Source of the DNA: Flagellimonas amphidinii
GTDB lineage: Bacteria; Bacteroidota; Bacteroidia; Flavobacteriales; Flavobacteriaceae
DNA length: 64,000 bases
NCBI RefSeq assembly: GCF_013090115.1
Contig: NZ_JABFNN010000031.1
Coordinates: forward strand, 62,001-126,000
Reading direction: 5' to 3'
The position numbers and the translations under genes were made by a program. The notes under the pieces are model-generated. The model ran no database searches, was not told the DNA's origin, and saw only the letters and a list, made by a program, of their open reading frames with translations. Below are positions 34,795 to 44,655 of this stretch, piece by piece (within the stretch, counting starts at the first letter, position 1; each line of letters opens with the position of its first letter).

Positions 34795-35921
34795 TGAAGA
34801 CGGAGAATAATTTGAAAAAGAAAGAAATGACATCATGCGGGAAGACCGCATACCGCAATTTTCCTATGGTGCCGAGGGTGGTTTTTGGCTCGGGAAGTTT
34901 TTCGCAATTAGGAGATATTTTGTTGCCCAAACGAAAAAGCTCAGATGCCCCCTTTATTTTTTTGGTAGATGATTTTTTTGAAAACAGGGATTTTGTTTCC
35001 CGAATACCATTGATGTTCAATGATGAGGTAATCTTTGTCTCGGCGGACGAAGAGCCCAAAACAGAGCAGGTGGATACCCTCGTTGTCAGGATCAAGGAAA
35101 AATATGGGGAAAAACCATCGGGAATTATTGGTATAGGCGGCGGAACACTTTTGGATTTGGCCAAAGCGGTGTCCATATTGTTAAACAACAGCGGAATGGC
35201 CAAGGACTATCAAGGATGGGATTTGGTAAGTAGACCGGCACTGTATCATGTAGGAATCCCTACCATAAGTGGGACAGGTGCAGAAGTATCCCGGACCACT
35301 GTTTTGTTGGGACCTGAGAAAAAACTGGGCATAAATTCAGACTTTACCACTTATGATCAAGTAGTCTTGGACCCAGATTTGACCAAAACCGTACCCACGG
35401 AGCAATGGTTCTATACGGGAATGGATTGCTTTATCCATTGTGTGGAATCCCTGAATGGCACCTATTTGAACGCTTTTAGCCAGAGCTATGGCGAAAAGGC
35501 CTATGAGCTCTGTAAAGAGGTTTTTTTGGGAGATATTCCCATATCTGAATCAAGGGAAAAGTTGATGATGGCCTCTTGGCATGGAGGAATGAGCATAGCA
35601 TATTCCCAAGTCGGGGTGGCACATGCCATGAGCTACGGACTTTCCTATTTATTGGGCATCAAGCACGGTATTGGGAACTGTTTGGTGTTCCAACATTTAG
35701 AAGAGTTTTATCCTGAAGGTGTTGGTCTTTTTCATCAAATGATGGAAAAGCATCAGATTACATTACCCAAAGGCATATGTGCAGATTTGACCCAAAATGA
35801 TTTTGATACACTTCTCTATGTGTCACTTGGAATGGAAGCTTTATGGGAAAATGCATTAGGCAAAGATTGGAAAACCATAATGACAGCAGATAGACTTCAA
35901 TCGTTATATGAGAAAATATAA
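34794..35921 (+). CDS. kdnB: 3-deoxy-D-manno-octulosonate 8-oxidase (iron-containing alcohol dehydrogenase)
   Basis: A 375-residue group III metal-dependent alcohol dehydrogenase. NAD-binding GIGGGTLLDLAKA (about 113-125), the TISGTGAEVSRTTV block, and metal ligands Asp211 and His215 (GMDCFIHCVE), His277 (GVAHAMSYG) and His291 (GIKHGIGNC) are present. The overall text matches KdnB, which in Shewanella oxidises Kdo at C8 so that the transaminase KdnA can make 8-amino Kdo (Kdo8N). Context supports this, since kdsB is two genes upstream. No kdnA-type aminotransferase is in the window, so it must lie elsewhere. The alternative is a generic Fe-alcohol dehydrogenase. Confidence 0.88.
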   Translation: MKTENNLKKKEMTSCGKTAYRNFPMVPRVVFGSGSFSQLGDILLPKRKSSDAPFIFLVDDFFENRDFVSRIPLMFNDEVIFVSADEEPKTEQVDTLVVRIKEKYGEKPSGIIGIGGGTLLDLAKAVSILLNNSGMAKDYQGWDLVSRPALYHVGIPTISGTGAEVSRTTVLLGPEKKLGINSDFTTYDQVVLDPDLTKTVPTEQWFYTGMDCFIHCVESLNGTYLNAFSQSYGEKAYELCKEVFLGDIPISESREKLMMASWHGGMSIAYSQVGVAHAMSYGLSYLLGIKHGIGNCLVFQHLEEFYPEGVGLFHQMMEKHQITLPKGICADLTQNDFDTLLYVSLGMEALWENALGKDWKTIMTADRLQSLYEKI

Positions 35922-35952
35922 TACCACAAAATAGGGTATCAATTATTAGGCT

Positions 35953-36492
35953 ATGTATAGGCTTTCCAAGTTTATTTATTTCAAAATTTTGGGATGGAAA
36001 TTAAACGGAAAGTTTCCGCAGGTAAACAAATGTGTGGTCATTGTGGTGCCCCATACCCACTGGTTGGATTTTTTTCTAGGTCTTTTGGTTAGAAAAGTGG
36101 TCAACCAAGAAATCAATTACATTGGTAAGAAGAGTTTGTTTAAACCACCCTTTGGATGGTTTTTTCGTTGGACAGGTGGAGCTCCTGTGGATCGTTCAAA
36201 AAGTGCCAATACTGTAGAGAGTATAGCCAAAATTTTTGAAGAAAGGGAAGTATTCCGATTTGCTTTGGCACCCGAAGGAACTAGAAAAAAAGTAGATAAA
36301 CTAAAAACAGGTTTTTATCACATCGCTAAGATGGCCCATGTTCCCATTGTTATGGTCGCCTTTGACTTTGGTAAAAAAGAGGTGAAAATCTCAGAACCTT
36401 TTCATCCTTCAAAAAATATGGAAAATGATTTTAGAAATATTCATGATTTCTATAAAGGAGTGGAGGGAAAAGTTTCGGCCTATAGTTTTTAG
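35953..36492 (+). CDS. lysophospholipid/1-acyl-glycerol-3-phosphate acyltransferase-like protein
   Basis: A 179-residue PlsC-family acyltransferase. The catalytic block is VVPHTHWLDFFLG, an HX4D motif in the form H-T-H-W-L-D. The later APEGTRKKVDKLKTGFYHIA block matches the glycerophosphate-binding EGTR motif. There is no obvious N-terminal transmembrane anchor, and the protein is short, as in a subset of Bacteroidota members. It follows kdnB by 31 bases. A role in phospholipid or lipid A acylation is possible; the acceptor is not readable. It converges with the next gene with a 4-base overlap. Confidence 0.88.
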   Translation: MYRLSKFIYFKILGWKLNGKFPQVNKCVVIVVPHTHWLDFFLGLLVRKVVNQEINYIGKKSLFKPPFGWFFRWTGGAPVDRSKSANTVESIAKIFEEREVFRFALAPEGTRKKVDKLKTGFYHIAKMAHVPIVMVAFDFGKKEVKISEPFHPSKNMENDFRNIHDFYKGVEGKVSAYSF

Positions 36493-36983
36493 ATTTTCTT
36501 CAGGATTTTAGGTTTGGGCATCTCAACTTTTCTTGTGTTGCCCGGAAAAACCATGTCTGTACTTGAATAAGAACCTCCAAAAGTAATGGCTGCCGCATAG
36601 ACTTGTTGGATAGCATCAATTACCTGGGCTTCTGAAAGTTCCTTTAAGGGGTGAGTGTAAACCGACCATACGATTTCATCACTCAAAGCATATTTTACAT
36701 CCAGAACAGAATGAAAATTGGCTACTAATGCATTCAATAATTCTTCTTCTCCCAATTTTTCGCGTTCTACAATAGGCGTAATAATTCGCATTCTATTCGC
36801 ATTTTCATCAAAAACACAAATGAGCATTACATCATTGAACAAAAATTGATAGGAATTACCATTGGTTTGGACGGTATCGGCCTCTTGTTCGATTATCTCA
36901 TAAAGCTTTGTAGGATTCATTTCCTGACAATAGGACAAAGCTCTTATTAAAAAAACTGCTATAAAGAGTATAAAATGGCGCAT
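36489..36983 (-). CDS. exported protein, YbjN-like
   Basis: A 164-residue protein with a signal peptide (MRHFILFIAVFLIRALSYC, then QEMN). The mature part resembles the YbjN / type III secretion chaperone-like fold: SYQFLFNDVMLICVFDENANRMRIITPI strands followed by LLNALVANFHSVLDVKYAL and a strand with TYP-like ending. A closing basic tail follows (KVEMPKPKILKKI). No enzymatic motif is present. The function is unknown. The stop overlaps the acyltransferase stop by 4 bases on the opposite strand. The family comparison is a weak pattern match. Confidence 0.65.
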   Translation of the reverse strand: MRHFILFIAVFLIRALSYCQEMNPTKLYEIIEQEADTVQTNGNSYQFLFNDVMLICVFDENANRMRIITPIVEREKLGEEELLNALVANFHSVLDVKYALSDEIVWSVYTHPLKELSEAQVIDAIQQVYAAAITFGGSYSSTDMVFPGNTRKVEMPKPKILKKI

Positions 36984-37090
36984 TGGTGACGAAGTTTAAA
37001 TCTTAGTCGCCAAATCAAAGGGCACTTTACATGAGATCTAGGTGAAACTGTTTCATCAAGGAGCATTTGAAAGCTGTATCAATAGCAGTT

Positions 37091-37801
37091 TTATTCCTTC
37101 ATGGTATGGTACACGTTCTGAACGTCATCATCTTCCTCAATCTTTTCCAGAAGTTTTTCTACATCGGCAACTTGCTCTTCATTAAGCTCTTTGGTCACTT
37201 GTGGAATACGTTCAAAACCTGATGACAAAATTTCTATTTCCTTGGATTCCAATTCTTTTTGAATAGCTCCAAAACTTTCAAAAGAAGCATAAATATGGAT
37301 TCCGTCCTCGTCCACAAAAACCTCCTCTGCACCAAAGTCTATCATTTCCAATTCCAGTTCTTCAGGATCTAGCCCTTCAGGTTTAATGGTAAAGTTACAG
37401 GTATGGTCAAACATAAACTCTACCGATCCTGAAGTCCCTAAACTTCCATTACACTTGTTAAAATAACTTCTAATATTGGCTACTGTACGTGTGTTGTTAT
37501 CGGTAGCGGTTTCAATCAAAATAGCGATGCCATGGGGCGCATAACCTTCAAATAAAACTTCTTTATAATCCCCTTGACTTTTGTCTGAAGCTCTCTTGAT
37601 GGCCCGTTCAATATTTTCCTTGGGCATATTAACAGACTTCGCGTTTTGAATTACAGCACGAAGTTTGGAATTGGAATCTGGGTCGGCCCCACCTTCTTTA
37701 ACGGCTATGACAATATCTTTTCCAATTCTGGTAAATGCTTTGGACATGGCTGCCCAACGCTTCATTTTTCGTGCTTTCCTAAATTCAAACGCTCTTCCCA
37801 T
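37091..37801 (-). CDS. YebC/PmpR family translation/transcription factor
   Basis: A 236-residue protein of the widespread YebC family (YebC_I/II), regarded as DNA-binding regulators and, more recently, as ribosome-associated factors easing proline stretches. Landmarks are MGRAFEFRKARKMKRWAAMS, KAFTRIGKDIVIAVKEGGADP, NMPKENIERAIKRAS, LFEGYAPHGIAILIETATDN and NKCNGSLGTSGSV. It reads alone on the minus strand with about 107 bases to the SDR gene. Confidence 0.94.
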   Translation of the reverse strand: MGRAFEFRKARKMKRWAAMSKAFTRIGKDIVIAVKEGGADPDSNSKLRAVIQNAKSVNMPKENIERAIKRASDKSQGDYKEVLFEGYAPHGIAILIETATDNNTRTVANIRSYFNKCNGSLGTSGSVEFMFDHTCNFTIKPEGLDPEELELEMIDFGAEEVFVDEDGIHIYASFESFGAIQKELESKEIEILSSGFERIPQVTKELNEEQVADVEKLLEKIEEDDDVQNVYHTMKE

Positions 37802-37907
37802 ATAATTTTATGCTTGTGAATAGGGGCAAATTTAGCAAAAAAAGAGGCCTTGTCAAGCTCTGGGGTATTTGTTCTGAGAAAGGTTAATATGTATTTTATC
37901 GGGTAAT

Positions 37908-38726
37908 TTAAACAGGAATATGATGATCAATAATTTCCTGTGATTTAATTCTTAGATTCTTGGGGAGTTTGTTGTCTTTGGGCAAGGCTGCCAAATATCT
38001 ATCTTCGTTGGTCGTGAAAACCCTTTTGAGAATGGGGTGGTAGTTACCCATTTTTTTGATGATTTCCTTGATGAATTCTTCATGTTGAATAAGGTCAATG
38101 CTTCCTAAGTGAAAAATACCGGTTTTATTTCTGTTGATGAGATAGTGGATTTGTTGCGTTAGCCTGTCATCATTGGTCACATTGATGATGAGGTTGGGAA
38201 AGACCTCAATGGATTCGTTGCTGTCCAGATTGGTTTTTATCTCTTTAACTCTGGGAGAAGTATTTCCAAAGACCATAGGAACTCTTAGAATACCATATTT
38301 CTTCTCTGGCAAACGCATCATCATGTTTTCAATCTTGATTTTCAACCTCCCATAAACACTTTCAGAGAGGGTTTTATCAGATTCATAAGAAGGGAACTTA
38401 CTGTAGGCATCAAACACATTGGCAGAGGAAATAAAGTATAGGGTACAATCATGTTTTGCCAAATATTCCATCAAATGTTGATGGGCTTGAATCTGCGCTC
38501 CAAAATTTCCTCGTAACGAAGAAATGATGACCTGTGGCTTTACTTTTTCAAGGACACGAAAAATATCATCCTCTTCAAGGTCATACTTATAAAACTGCTT
38601 GTTGTTGGAAAAAGTGGCATTTGAACAGTAGGTGCCGTAGGTGTCAAAATAAGAGCAGAGTTCCTTATATATGGCATTTCCAATAAATCCGCTCGCCCCT
38701 AAAATTAGTATCCTCTTCTTATCCAA
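37908..38726 (-). CDS. SDR family NAD-dependent epimerase/reductase (RmlD-like)
   Basis: A 272-residue Rossmann-fold protein. The nucleotide-binding GASGFIGNAIY (Gly10, Gly13, Gly16) is at the N-terminus. The catalytic YxxxK equivalent appears as VYGRLKIKIENMM, with SSANVFDAY before it, as in extended short-chain dehydrogenases of the RmlD/dTDP-4-dehydrorhamnose reductase type. The substrate is unknown. It lies 3 bases after gcvT, so the two are co-transcribed without an evident link. Confidence 0.82.
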   Translation of the reverse strand: MDKKRILILGASGFIGNAIYKELCSYFDTYGTYCSNATFSNNKQFYKYDLEEDDIFRVLEKVKPQVIISSLRGNFGAQIQAHQHLMEYLAKHDCTLYFISSANVFDAYSKFPSYESDKTLSESVYGRLKIKIENMMMRLPEKKYGILRVPMVFGNTSPRVKEIKTNLDSNESIEVFPNLIINVTNDDRLTQQIHYLINRNKTGIFHLGSIDLIQHEEFIKEIIKKMGNYHPILKRVFTTNEDRYLAALPKDNKLPKNLRIKSQEIIDHHIPV

Positions 38727-38729
38727 TCG

Positions 38730-39821
38730 CTATTTCGATGTTTTATAGAACGGTAGCTTTATAATGGTTGCAGCAACCTTATTGATACGTATTTGTATGT
38801 AAATTGTGCTATCGATTTTGGAGTGTTCAACCGGTACGTATCCCAATCCGATACCTTTGGAAAGGGAAGGAGACATGGTTCCGGAGGTAACTATGCCAAT
38901 TTCATTGCCATCCTCATCTAAAATAGGGTAATCCTTTCTTGGGATGCCCCTTTCTTCAATTTGAAAAGCCACCAATTTTCTTTTGGGACCTTCTTCTTTT
39001 TCTTTTGCAAGAGCTTCGCTATTCACAAAGTCTTTGGAAAATTTAGTAATCCACCCCAAACCAGCTTCAAGAGGAGATGTGGTATCATCAATATCATTGC
39101 CGTAGAGACAATAGCCCATTTCCAGGCGAAGGGTGTCCCTTGCAGCCAACCCTATGGGTTTAATGCCAAAATCTGCGCCAGCCTCCAGTACTTTGTCCCA
39201 AATCTGCTGGACTTCAGAATTTTTACAATAGATTTCAAAACCTCCTGATCCAGTATATCCCGTAGCAGAAATGATAACATGTTCAATTCCGGCAAAATCA
39301 CCTACTATAAAATTGTAGAACTTAATGGAAGAAAGATCTATGGAAGAAAGTGATTGCATAGCTTCAACCGCTTTTGGTCCTTGAATGGCCAAAAGTGAAT
39401 AGTCGTCAGAAATGTTTCGCATTGCCGCGCCAATGGCCTCGTTGTATTTAGAAATATGTTCCCAATCCTTTTCAATATTGGAAGCATTGACCACTAACAA
39501 ATAAGTTTCCTCTTTGATTTGATATACGATGAGGTCATCTACAATACCACCGGTTTCATTGGGCAAACAACTATATTGTGCTTTGCCAATCGTTAATTTT
39601 GAAGCATCGTTGGAGGTTACTTTTTGGATCAGTTCCAAGGCATTTGGGCCTTCAATCAAAAATTCGCCCATGTGAGACACATCAAAAACACCTACGGCAC
39701 TCCTCACGGTTTCATGTTCAATCTTTACACCTTCATAGGATACTGGCATATCAAAGCCTGCAAAGGGAACCATTTTGGCGCCCAAAGCTACATGGGTTTC
39801 ATGTAAAGCGGTAGTTTTCAT
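38730..39821 (-). CDS. gcvT: glycine cleavage system T protein (aminomethyltransferase)
   Basis: Transfers the methylene group from the aminomethyl-lipoyl H protein to tetrahydrofolate, releasing ammonia. The 363-residue protein starts [22 protein letters not shown] and contains [54 protein letters not shown] and the C-terminal [19 protein letters not shown]. The open frame extends 12 codons to 39857, but the family start is at the ATG at 39821. gcvH and gcvP are not in the window. Confidence 0.96.
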   Translation of the reverse strand: MKTTALHETHVALGAKMVPFAGFDMPVSYEGVKIEHETVRSAVGVFDVSHMGEFLIEGPNALELIQKVTSNDASKLTIGKAQYSCLPNETGGIVDDLIVYQIKEETYLLVVNASNIEKDWEHISKYNEAIGAAMRNISDDYSLLAIQGPKAVEAMQSLSSIDLSSIKFYNFIVGDFAGIEHVIISATGYTGSGGFEIYCKNSEVQQIWDKVLEAGADFGIKPIGLAARDTLRLEMGYCLYGNDIDDTTSPLEAGLGWITKFSKDFVNSEALAKEKEEGPKRKLVAFQIEERGIPRKDYPILDEDGNEIGIVTSGTMSPSLSKGIGLGYVPVEHSKIDSTIYIQIRINKVAATIIKLPFYKTSK

Positions 39822-39923
39822 TCCACTAGGTTTATAAGGTAAATTTATCGATTTCACCCAAGATGGAATACCATTTTTGGCAATGTTTTGAACAAACTGC
39901 TGTTAATTGAAAAAGCTGGTTGG

Positions 39924-41216
39924 CTAACTGCCCAATAAATAGGATTTTAGCTCTTCATAAGAAGAAATTTTGTTCGATTTTTTTTCTTTCCACATCACTT
40001 TTTGAATTTGAGGTGGTATTTCTGGACTAACGTCCAATGTTTCTTCAACCACGTCCAAAAATTTTACTGGATGTGCGGTTTCCAAGAAAATACCATAGGT
40101 ATTTGGATTGGATTCTTGAAATGCTTTTAAACCTAAATAGCCTACCGCGCCATGAGGATCCATAACATAACCAGTTTTTGAATGAATGTTTTCCATAGCT
40201 TCCTGAGTGGCTTCATCAGTAAACGAATAAGAAGAAAGATTCGCTTGAAGCGCAGCAAAATTATCTTGGTACAGGTGCCTAATTCTGATAAAATTACTTG
40301 GGTCACCTACGTCCATTGCATTGGAAATAGTTGCAATGGAGGCCATGGGTTCGTAGACTCCATTCTTCATAAAATTTGGAACTACGTCATTGACATTGGT
40401 AGAAGCCACAAAATGCTGTACGGGCATCCCCAATTTTTGGGCTACCATTCCGGCACAGATATTACCGAAGTTCCCAGAAGGCACGGAAAAAACAATTTCT
40501 TTGCCTTTGGATTTGGCTTGTTTGTATGCAAAAAGGAAATAGAACAATTGCGGCAACCATCGGGCAACGTTAATGCTATTGGCCGAAGTCAATTTTTTAT
40601 GGTCAGTGATTTCAGTATCCAGAAAAGCAGTTTTTACCATGCGTTGGCAGTCATCAAATGTACCCTCCACTTCCATGGCTACAATATTTTGTCCCAAGGT
40701 CGTTAATTGCTTTTCTTGGATTTCACTCACTTTACCGCTAGGGTACAGAATAACAACTTGAACACCCTCAACTCCCAAAAAACCATTGGCAACAGCGCCA
40801 CCGGTATCTCCTGAGGTGGCTACGAGAACGGTTACTTCTTGCCCATCTGTTGAAAAATAGCCTAAGCAATTGGCCATAAATCGTGCACCAACATCTTTAA
40901 ATGCCATGGTTGGCCCATGAAAAAGCTCCAAGGTTGCTACATTATCCTCAATGGCAACTACTGGAAAATCAAAATCCAAAGTGTTGGCAATAATTCGTTT
41001 CAGCTCTTCATCTGGGATATCTTCACTAACAAATTGGCGAATGGCCTTAAATGCAATTTCATGATTGGACAAAGTTTCAATGACCTCAAAAAAACTTTGG
41101 GGCAGGGGAGTAATGCTTTCAGGAAAATAAAGTCCTTTGTCTGGTGCAATACCTGCAATTACAGCTTCTTTGAAGGTAGCTTCCAAATTAGGGTTGTTCA
41201 AACTATAAAATTTCAT
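39924..41216 (-). CDS. thrC: threonine synthase
   Basis: Converts O-phosphohomoserine to threonine with pyridoxal phosphate. The 430-residue protein has the N-terminal FKEAVIAGIAPDKGLYFPE, the PLP lysine in GPTMAFKDVGARFMA, the phosphate-binding ATSGDTGGAVANGF and FSVPSGNFGNICAGMVAQ. It is the last gene of thrA-thrB-thrC, starting 4 bases after thrB. Length is normal. Confidence 0.97.
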   Translation of the reverse strand: MKFYSLNNPNLEATFKEAVIAGIAPDKGLYFPESITPLPQSFFEVIETLSNHEIAFKAIRQFVSEDIPDEELKRIIANTLDFDFPVVAIEDNVATLELFHGPTMAFKDVGARFMANCLGYFSTDGQEVTVLVATSGDTGGAVANGFLGVEGVQVVILYPSGKVSEIQEKQLTTLGQNIVAMEVEGTFDDCQRMVKTAFLDTEITDHKKLTSANSINVARWLPQLFYFLFAYKQAKSKGKEIVFSVPSGNFGNICAGMVAQKLGMPVQHFVASTNVNDVVPNFMKNGVYEPMASIATISNAMDVGDPSNFIRIRHLYQDNFAALQANLSSYSFTDEATQEAMENIHSKTGYVMDPHGAVGYLGLKAFQESNPNTYGIFLETAHPVKFLDVVEETLDVSPEIPPQIQKVMWKEKKSNKISSYEELKSYLLGS

Positions 41217-41220
41217 AGAT

Positions 41221-42144
41221 TTAGGATAGTATTTTTACTCCTTGTATGTTGATTTTTGATATATGGATGTCAAATGGAATGCCAATGTTACCGTAGGTTT
41301 CCTGCATGGAGTTGGCAACTTTTTTAGCGATGTTCTCACCTTTGCTCAATGCAAAAATTGAAGGCCCAGAACCAGATATGCCACTACCGAGTGCGCCTGC
41401 ATGCATGGCATTGGATTTGATGGTATCGAAACCTGGAATCAAAATGGATCTAATGGGCTCCACAATATAATCTTGTAACGAACGGCCAATGAGGTCGTAA
41501 TCATTTTGGAACAGTCCAGCAATAAGTCCACCTATGTTGCCCCATTGTTTAATCCCAGTTGCCAAAGAAATATTGGTTTTTAAAATCTTTCTGGAATCCG
41601 AAGTTTTAATCTCAATTTGTGGATGTATGACGGTTGCCCAAAGTTGTTCTGGAGTTGGTATGGATATGATATCCAAAGGGACATAACTTCTTACCAGTGT
41701 GAAACCGCCGTATATGACTGGAGCCACATTATCGGCATGCGCCACATCACTGGCCAATTTTTCACCTTGCATGGCAAATTGTACAAGTTCCAATTTGCTG
41801 AATCTATTGCCCAAGAGTTCGTTCATGGCCCAAACAGCACCAGCGGAACTTGCCGCACTGCTTCCAATGCCACTTCCTGGTTTTATACGCTTGTCAATCT
41901 CAATTTCGAAACCTCCATCAAAACCGCTTTGTTCCAATAACGCAAGTCCTGCCACGCCGGCAACATTCTTTTCGGTTTCCAATGGAAGGTCCTGTCCGGT
42001 AATCTTGGTGATTCTTATTCCTTTTTCTGAGGTCTTGCGAACAATCATTTCATCTCCTACAGAATCCAATGCCAATCCAAGGACATCAAATCCGCAGGAA
42101 ACATTGGCAATGGTGGCCGGACAAAAAACTTTTACTTCTTCCAT
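41221..42144 (-). CDS. thrB: homoserine kinase
   Basis: Phosphorylates L-homoserine with ATP. The 307-residue GHMP kinase has the N-terminal VFCPATIANVSCGFDVLGLA, the ATP-binding motif KPGSGIGSSAASSAGAVWA (motif 2) and the C-terminal ALGSGISGSGPSIFAL (motif 3). It is typical in length. It starts 2 bases after thrA and is followed after 4 bases by thrC, so the operon is tightly coupled. Confidence 0.97.
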   Translation of the reverse strand: MEEVKVFCPATIANVSCGFDVLGLALDSVGDEMIVRKTSEKGIRITKITGQDLPLETEKNVAGVAGLALLEQSGFDGGFEIEIDKRIKPGSGIGSSAASSAGAVWAMNELLGNRFSKLELVQFAMQGEKLASDVAHADNVAPVIYGGFTLVRSYVPLDIISIPTPEQLWATVIHPQIEIKTSDSRKILKTNISLATGIKQWGNIGGLIAGLFQNDYDLIGRSLQDYIVEPIRSILIPGFDTIKSNAMHAGALGSGISGSGPSIFALSKGENIAKKVANSMQETYGNIGIPFDIHISKINIQGVKILS

Positions 42145-42146
42145 AA

Positions 42147-44591
42147 TTAAAAGTTTCCAATTCTAATGATATCTGCAAAGATACCTGAAGCAGTCACATC
42201 CGCACCGGCACCGGCACCTTTAATGATCAAAGGCTGGTTTGAATATCTTTCAGTAAAAAACAAAACGATGTTGTCACTCCCCTCAAGGTTATAGAAATCA
42301 TGACCTTTAGGTATTTTTTGTAGCCCTACTTTGGCCTTTCCATCTTCAAATTGGGCCACATACTTGAGTTTGCTGTTTGCATCTGTAGCTTCTTTGTACA
42401 GCTTTTGAAAATCAGCTTCATATTTTTTCAAGGATTCGAAGAAAGCTTCGTTGGAATTGGTTTCTAGACTTTCCTTGGGTAAGAAAGCTTCATTTTCAAT
42501 GTTTTCAATATCCAATTGATATCCACTTTCCCGGGCAAGAATCAATATTTTTCGCATTACATCAATTCCACTAAGGTCAATGGTAGGGTCTGGTTCTGTG
42601 TAGCCCTGTTCTTGAGCTTGCTTTACCACATCGTGAAAAGTTGTGGAATCGTCAAAAGTGTTGAAAACAAAATTCAAACTTCCAGAAAGTACAGCTTGAA
42701 TTTTTTGCACCTTGTCACCAGAGGCAATCAAATGTTTTAAGGTATCGATTATGGGCAGTCCTGCTCCAACATTGGTTTCGAACAAAAAGGGTGAATTGAA
42801 TTGCTTGGCCAATTGTTTGAGTTCTTTGTAGTATGCAAAATCGGAAGAACAGGCAATTTTATTACAAGTAACCACTGAAACGCTGTTACGTAGATAATCA
42901 GGGTAGCTTTGGGCTACTTCTTCACTGGCAGTATTGTCGACGAAAATGCTGTTCCTTAAATTGAATTTTTTTATTTGGTCAAAGAAAGCTTCTTTATCAG
43001 CTTGTTGTCCTTGGGCCAAAATAGCTTCCCAATGATCAAGGTCAATCCCATTTTCATCAAAGGCCATGGTTCTTGAATTTCCTATACCAATGACACGAAT
43101 ATTGAGTTTAAGCTCGTTTTTAAGATATGCTCTTTGTTGATTGATTTGCTTTAGGAATTTAGCACCAACATTACCCACGCCCATAACATATAGGTTGAGC
43201 TGTTTGATATTTTCTTCAAAGAAGGCTTCATGAAGGGAATTGAGTGCTTTTTTTACATCTTCCTTTTTGATTACTGCTGAAATATTCCGCTCTGAGGCAC
43301 CTTGTGCAATAGCTCTGATGTTGACATTGTTTTTTCCTAAAGTGCTGAACATTTTACCGCTTAAGCCTTGGTGACTTTTCATATTGTCCCCGACCAAAGC
43401 TATAATGGTAAGGTCCCTTTCCACAATTGCTGGTTTTACTTTGGTACTGGCAATTTCATAGGCGAAGGTTTCATTCAGGGATTCTGCTGCCAAATCCACA
43501 TCTTTGTCTGCAATTGCAACGCAAATGGAATGTTCAGAAGAAGCTTGAGTAATAAGCACAATGCTGATATCCTTTAATGAAAGCGTTTCAAAAAACCGTT
43601 TGGAAATACCTGGGATGCCTATCATGCCTGGCCCTTCCAATGAGAGTAGACTGATATTTCCAACATGACTTATACCACGGACTGTTTTACCATTTCCGTT
43701 GTCATTTTTTGCAATAAGAGTTCCAGGGTTTTCAGGTTCAAAGGTATTTTTAATGGCAATTGGAATTTGTTTGCCCAAAACCGGTTGAATAGTTGGTGGG
43801 TACAATACTTTGGCGCCAAAGTGTGAAAGCTCCATAGCTTCCTCATAGCTAATATGGGATACATTTTTGGCTTGCTTCACCAATTTTGGATTTGCTGTGT
43901 ACATGCCATTTACATCAGTCCAGATTTCAAGAAGTGCTACATTTTGGGCTCCTGCGATAATTGCTGCAGTATAGTCGGAACCACCTCTTCCTAAAGTTGT
44001 GGATTCACCAGCTATGCTGGAAGATACAAAACCGGGCAAAACTGTAATTTGATGTAGGTTTTCCTTGAAAAAAGAGTTACAATTCTTAATGGTTTGTTGA
44101 AAATCAACATTGGCTTTGCCAAAGTTATTATCCGTAATAATGAGTTCTCTACTATCTTTAAAAGTGGCATCAAGCCTTTCGGCTTTAAAAAACTCACTGA
44201 TGATGAAGGAAGATAGCAGCTCGCCGTAGCTTACAATTTTGTCTGACAGTTTTGGAGTGAGTTCACCGATGAGGTAAGCCCCTTCCAGTAAAGTTTCCAA
44301 AACGTTCAAATCGCTTTTTACTTTGCTTAGAATGCTACTTTGATTCTGAACAGGAATGAGTTCTTTTACAGTTTTGATATGACGTTCTTCAATCTCTTTT
44401 AAAGAATCTTTATAGGAAGAATTTTGTTGTGATGCCAGTTGTGATGCGTTGAGTAGCACATCGGTAATTCCGCCTAAGGCAGAAACTACTACTGCTGCTT
44501 TTTCTTGTCCTAAATTTTGGACAATGGCTTTAACTCGATTTATGTTTTCAGGATTGGCAACAGAAGTGCCACCAAATTTTAAGACTTTCAT
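42147..44591 (-). CDS. thrA: bifunctional aspartate kinase / homoserine dehydrogenase I
   Basis: Carries the first and third steps of the aspartate-to-threonine pathway. The 814 residues comprise the aspartokinase domain (about 1-290, starting KVLKFGGTSVANPENINRVK, with GRGGSDYTAAIIAG), two ACT regulatory domains (about 310-455) and homoserine dehydrogenase (about 463-814, NAD-binding VMGVGNVGAKFL, and ATDANSKLKYVA). The fusion is the E. coli ThrA type, where threonine is the feedback inhibitor. It is preceded by a short threonine-rich leader peptide (44658-44714), suggesting transcriptional or translational attenuation by threonine supply. It heads the operon thrABC. Confidence 0.97.
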   Translation of the reverse strand: MKVLKFGGTSVANPENINRVKAIVQNLGQEKAAVVVSALGGITDVLLNASQLASQQNSSYKDSLKEIEERHIKTVKELIPVQNQSSILSKVKSDLNVLETLLEGAYLIGELTPKLSDKIVSYGELLSSFIISEFFKAERLDATFKDSRELIITDNNFGKANVDFQQTIKNCNSFFKENLHQITVLPGFVSSSIAGESTTLGRGGSDYTAAIIAGAQNVALLEIWTDVNGMYTANPKLVKQAKNVSHISYEEAMELSHFGAKVLYPPTIQPVLGKQIPIAIKNTFEPENPGTLIAKNDNGNGKTVRGISHVGNISLLSLEGPGMIGIPGISKRFFETLSLKDISIVLITQASSEHSICVAIADKDVDLAAESLNETFAYEIASTKVKPAIVERDLTIIALVGDNMKSHQGLSGKMFSTLGKNNVNIRAIAQGASERNISAVIKKEDVKKALNSLHEAFFEENIKQLNLYVMGVGNVGAKFLKQINQQRAYLKNELKLNIRVIGIGNSRTMAFDENGIDLDHWEAILAQGQQADKEAFFDQIKKFNLRNSIFVDNTASEEVAQSYPDYLRNSVSVVTCNKIACSSDFAYYKELKQLAKQFNSPFLFETNVGAGLPIIDTLKHLIASGDKVQKIQAVLSGSLNFVFNTFDDSTTFHDVVKQAQEQGYTEPDPTIDLSGIDVMRKILILARESGYQLDIENIENEAFLPKESLETNSNEAFFESLKKYEADFQKLYKEATDANSKLKYVAQFEDGKAKVGLQKIPKGHDFYNLEGSDNIVLFFTERYSNQPLIIKGAGAGADVTASGIFADIIRIGNF

Positions 44592-44655
44592 GATGAAATA
44601 ATAAAGTGAAATTTTGAATAATGAACAATACGGAAACGGACGGAAATAAATAGCA

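Noticed and set aside
41617-42166. plus-strand frames opposite thrB
   Set aside because: They oppose a complete GHMP kinase; no independent start signals or domains.
44592-44655. intrinsic terminator for thr attenuation
   Set aside because: The bases between the leader stop and thrA hold no GC-rich hairpin with a clean T run, so a classical terminator is not claimed.
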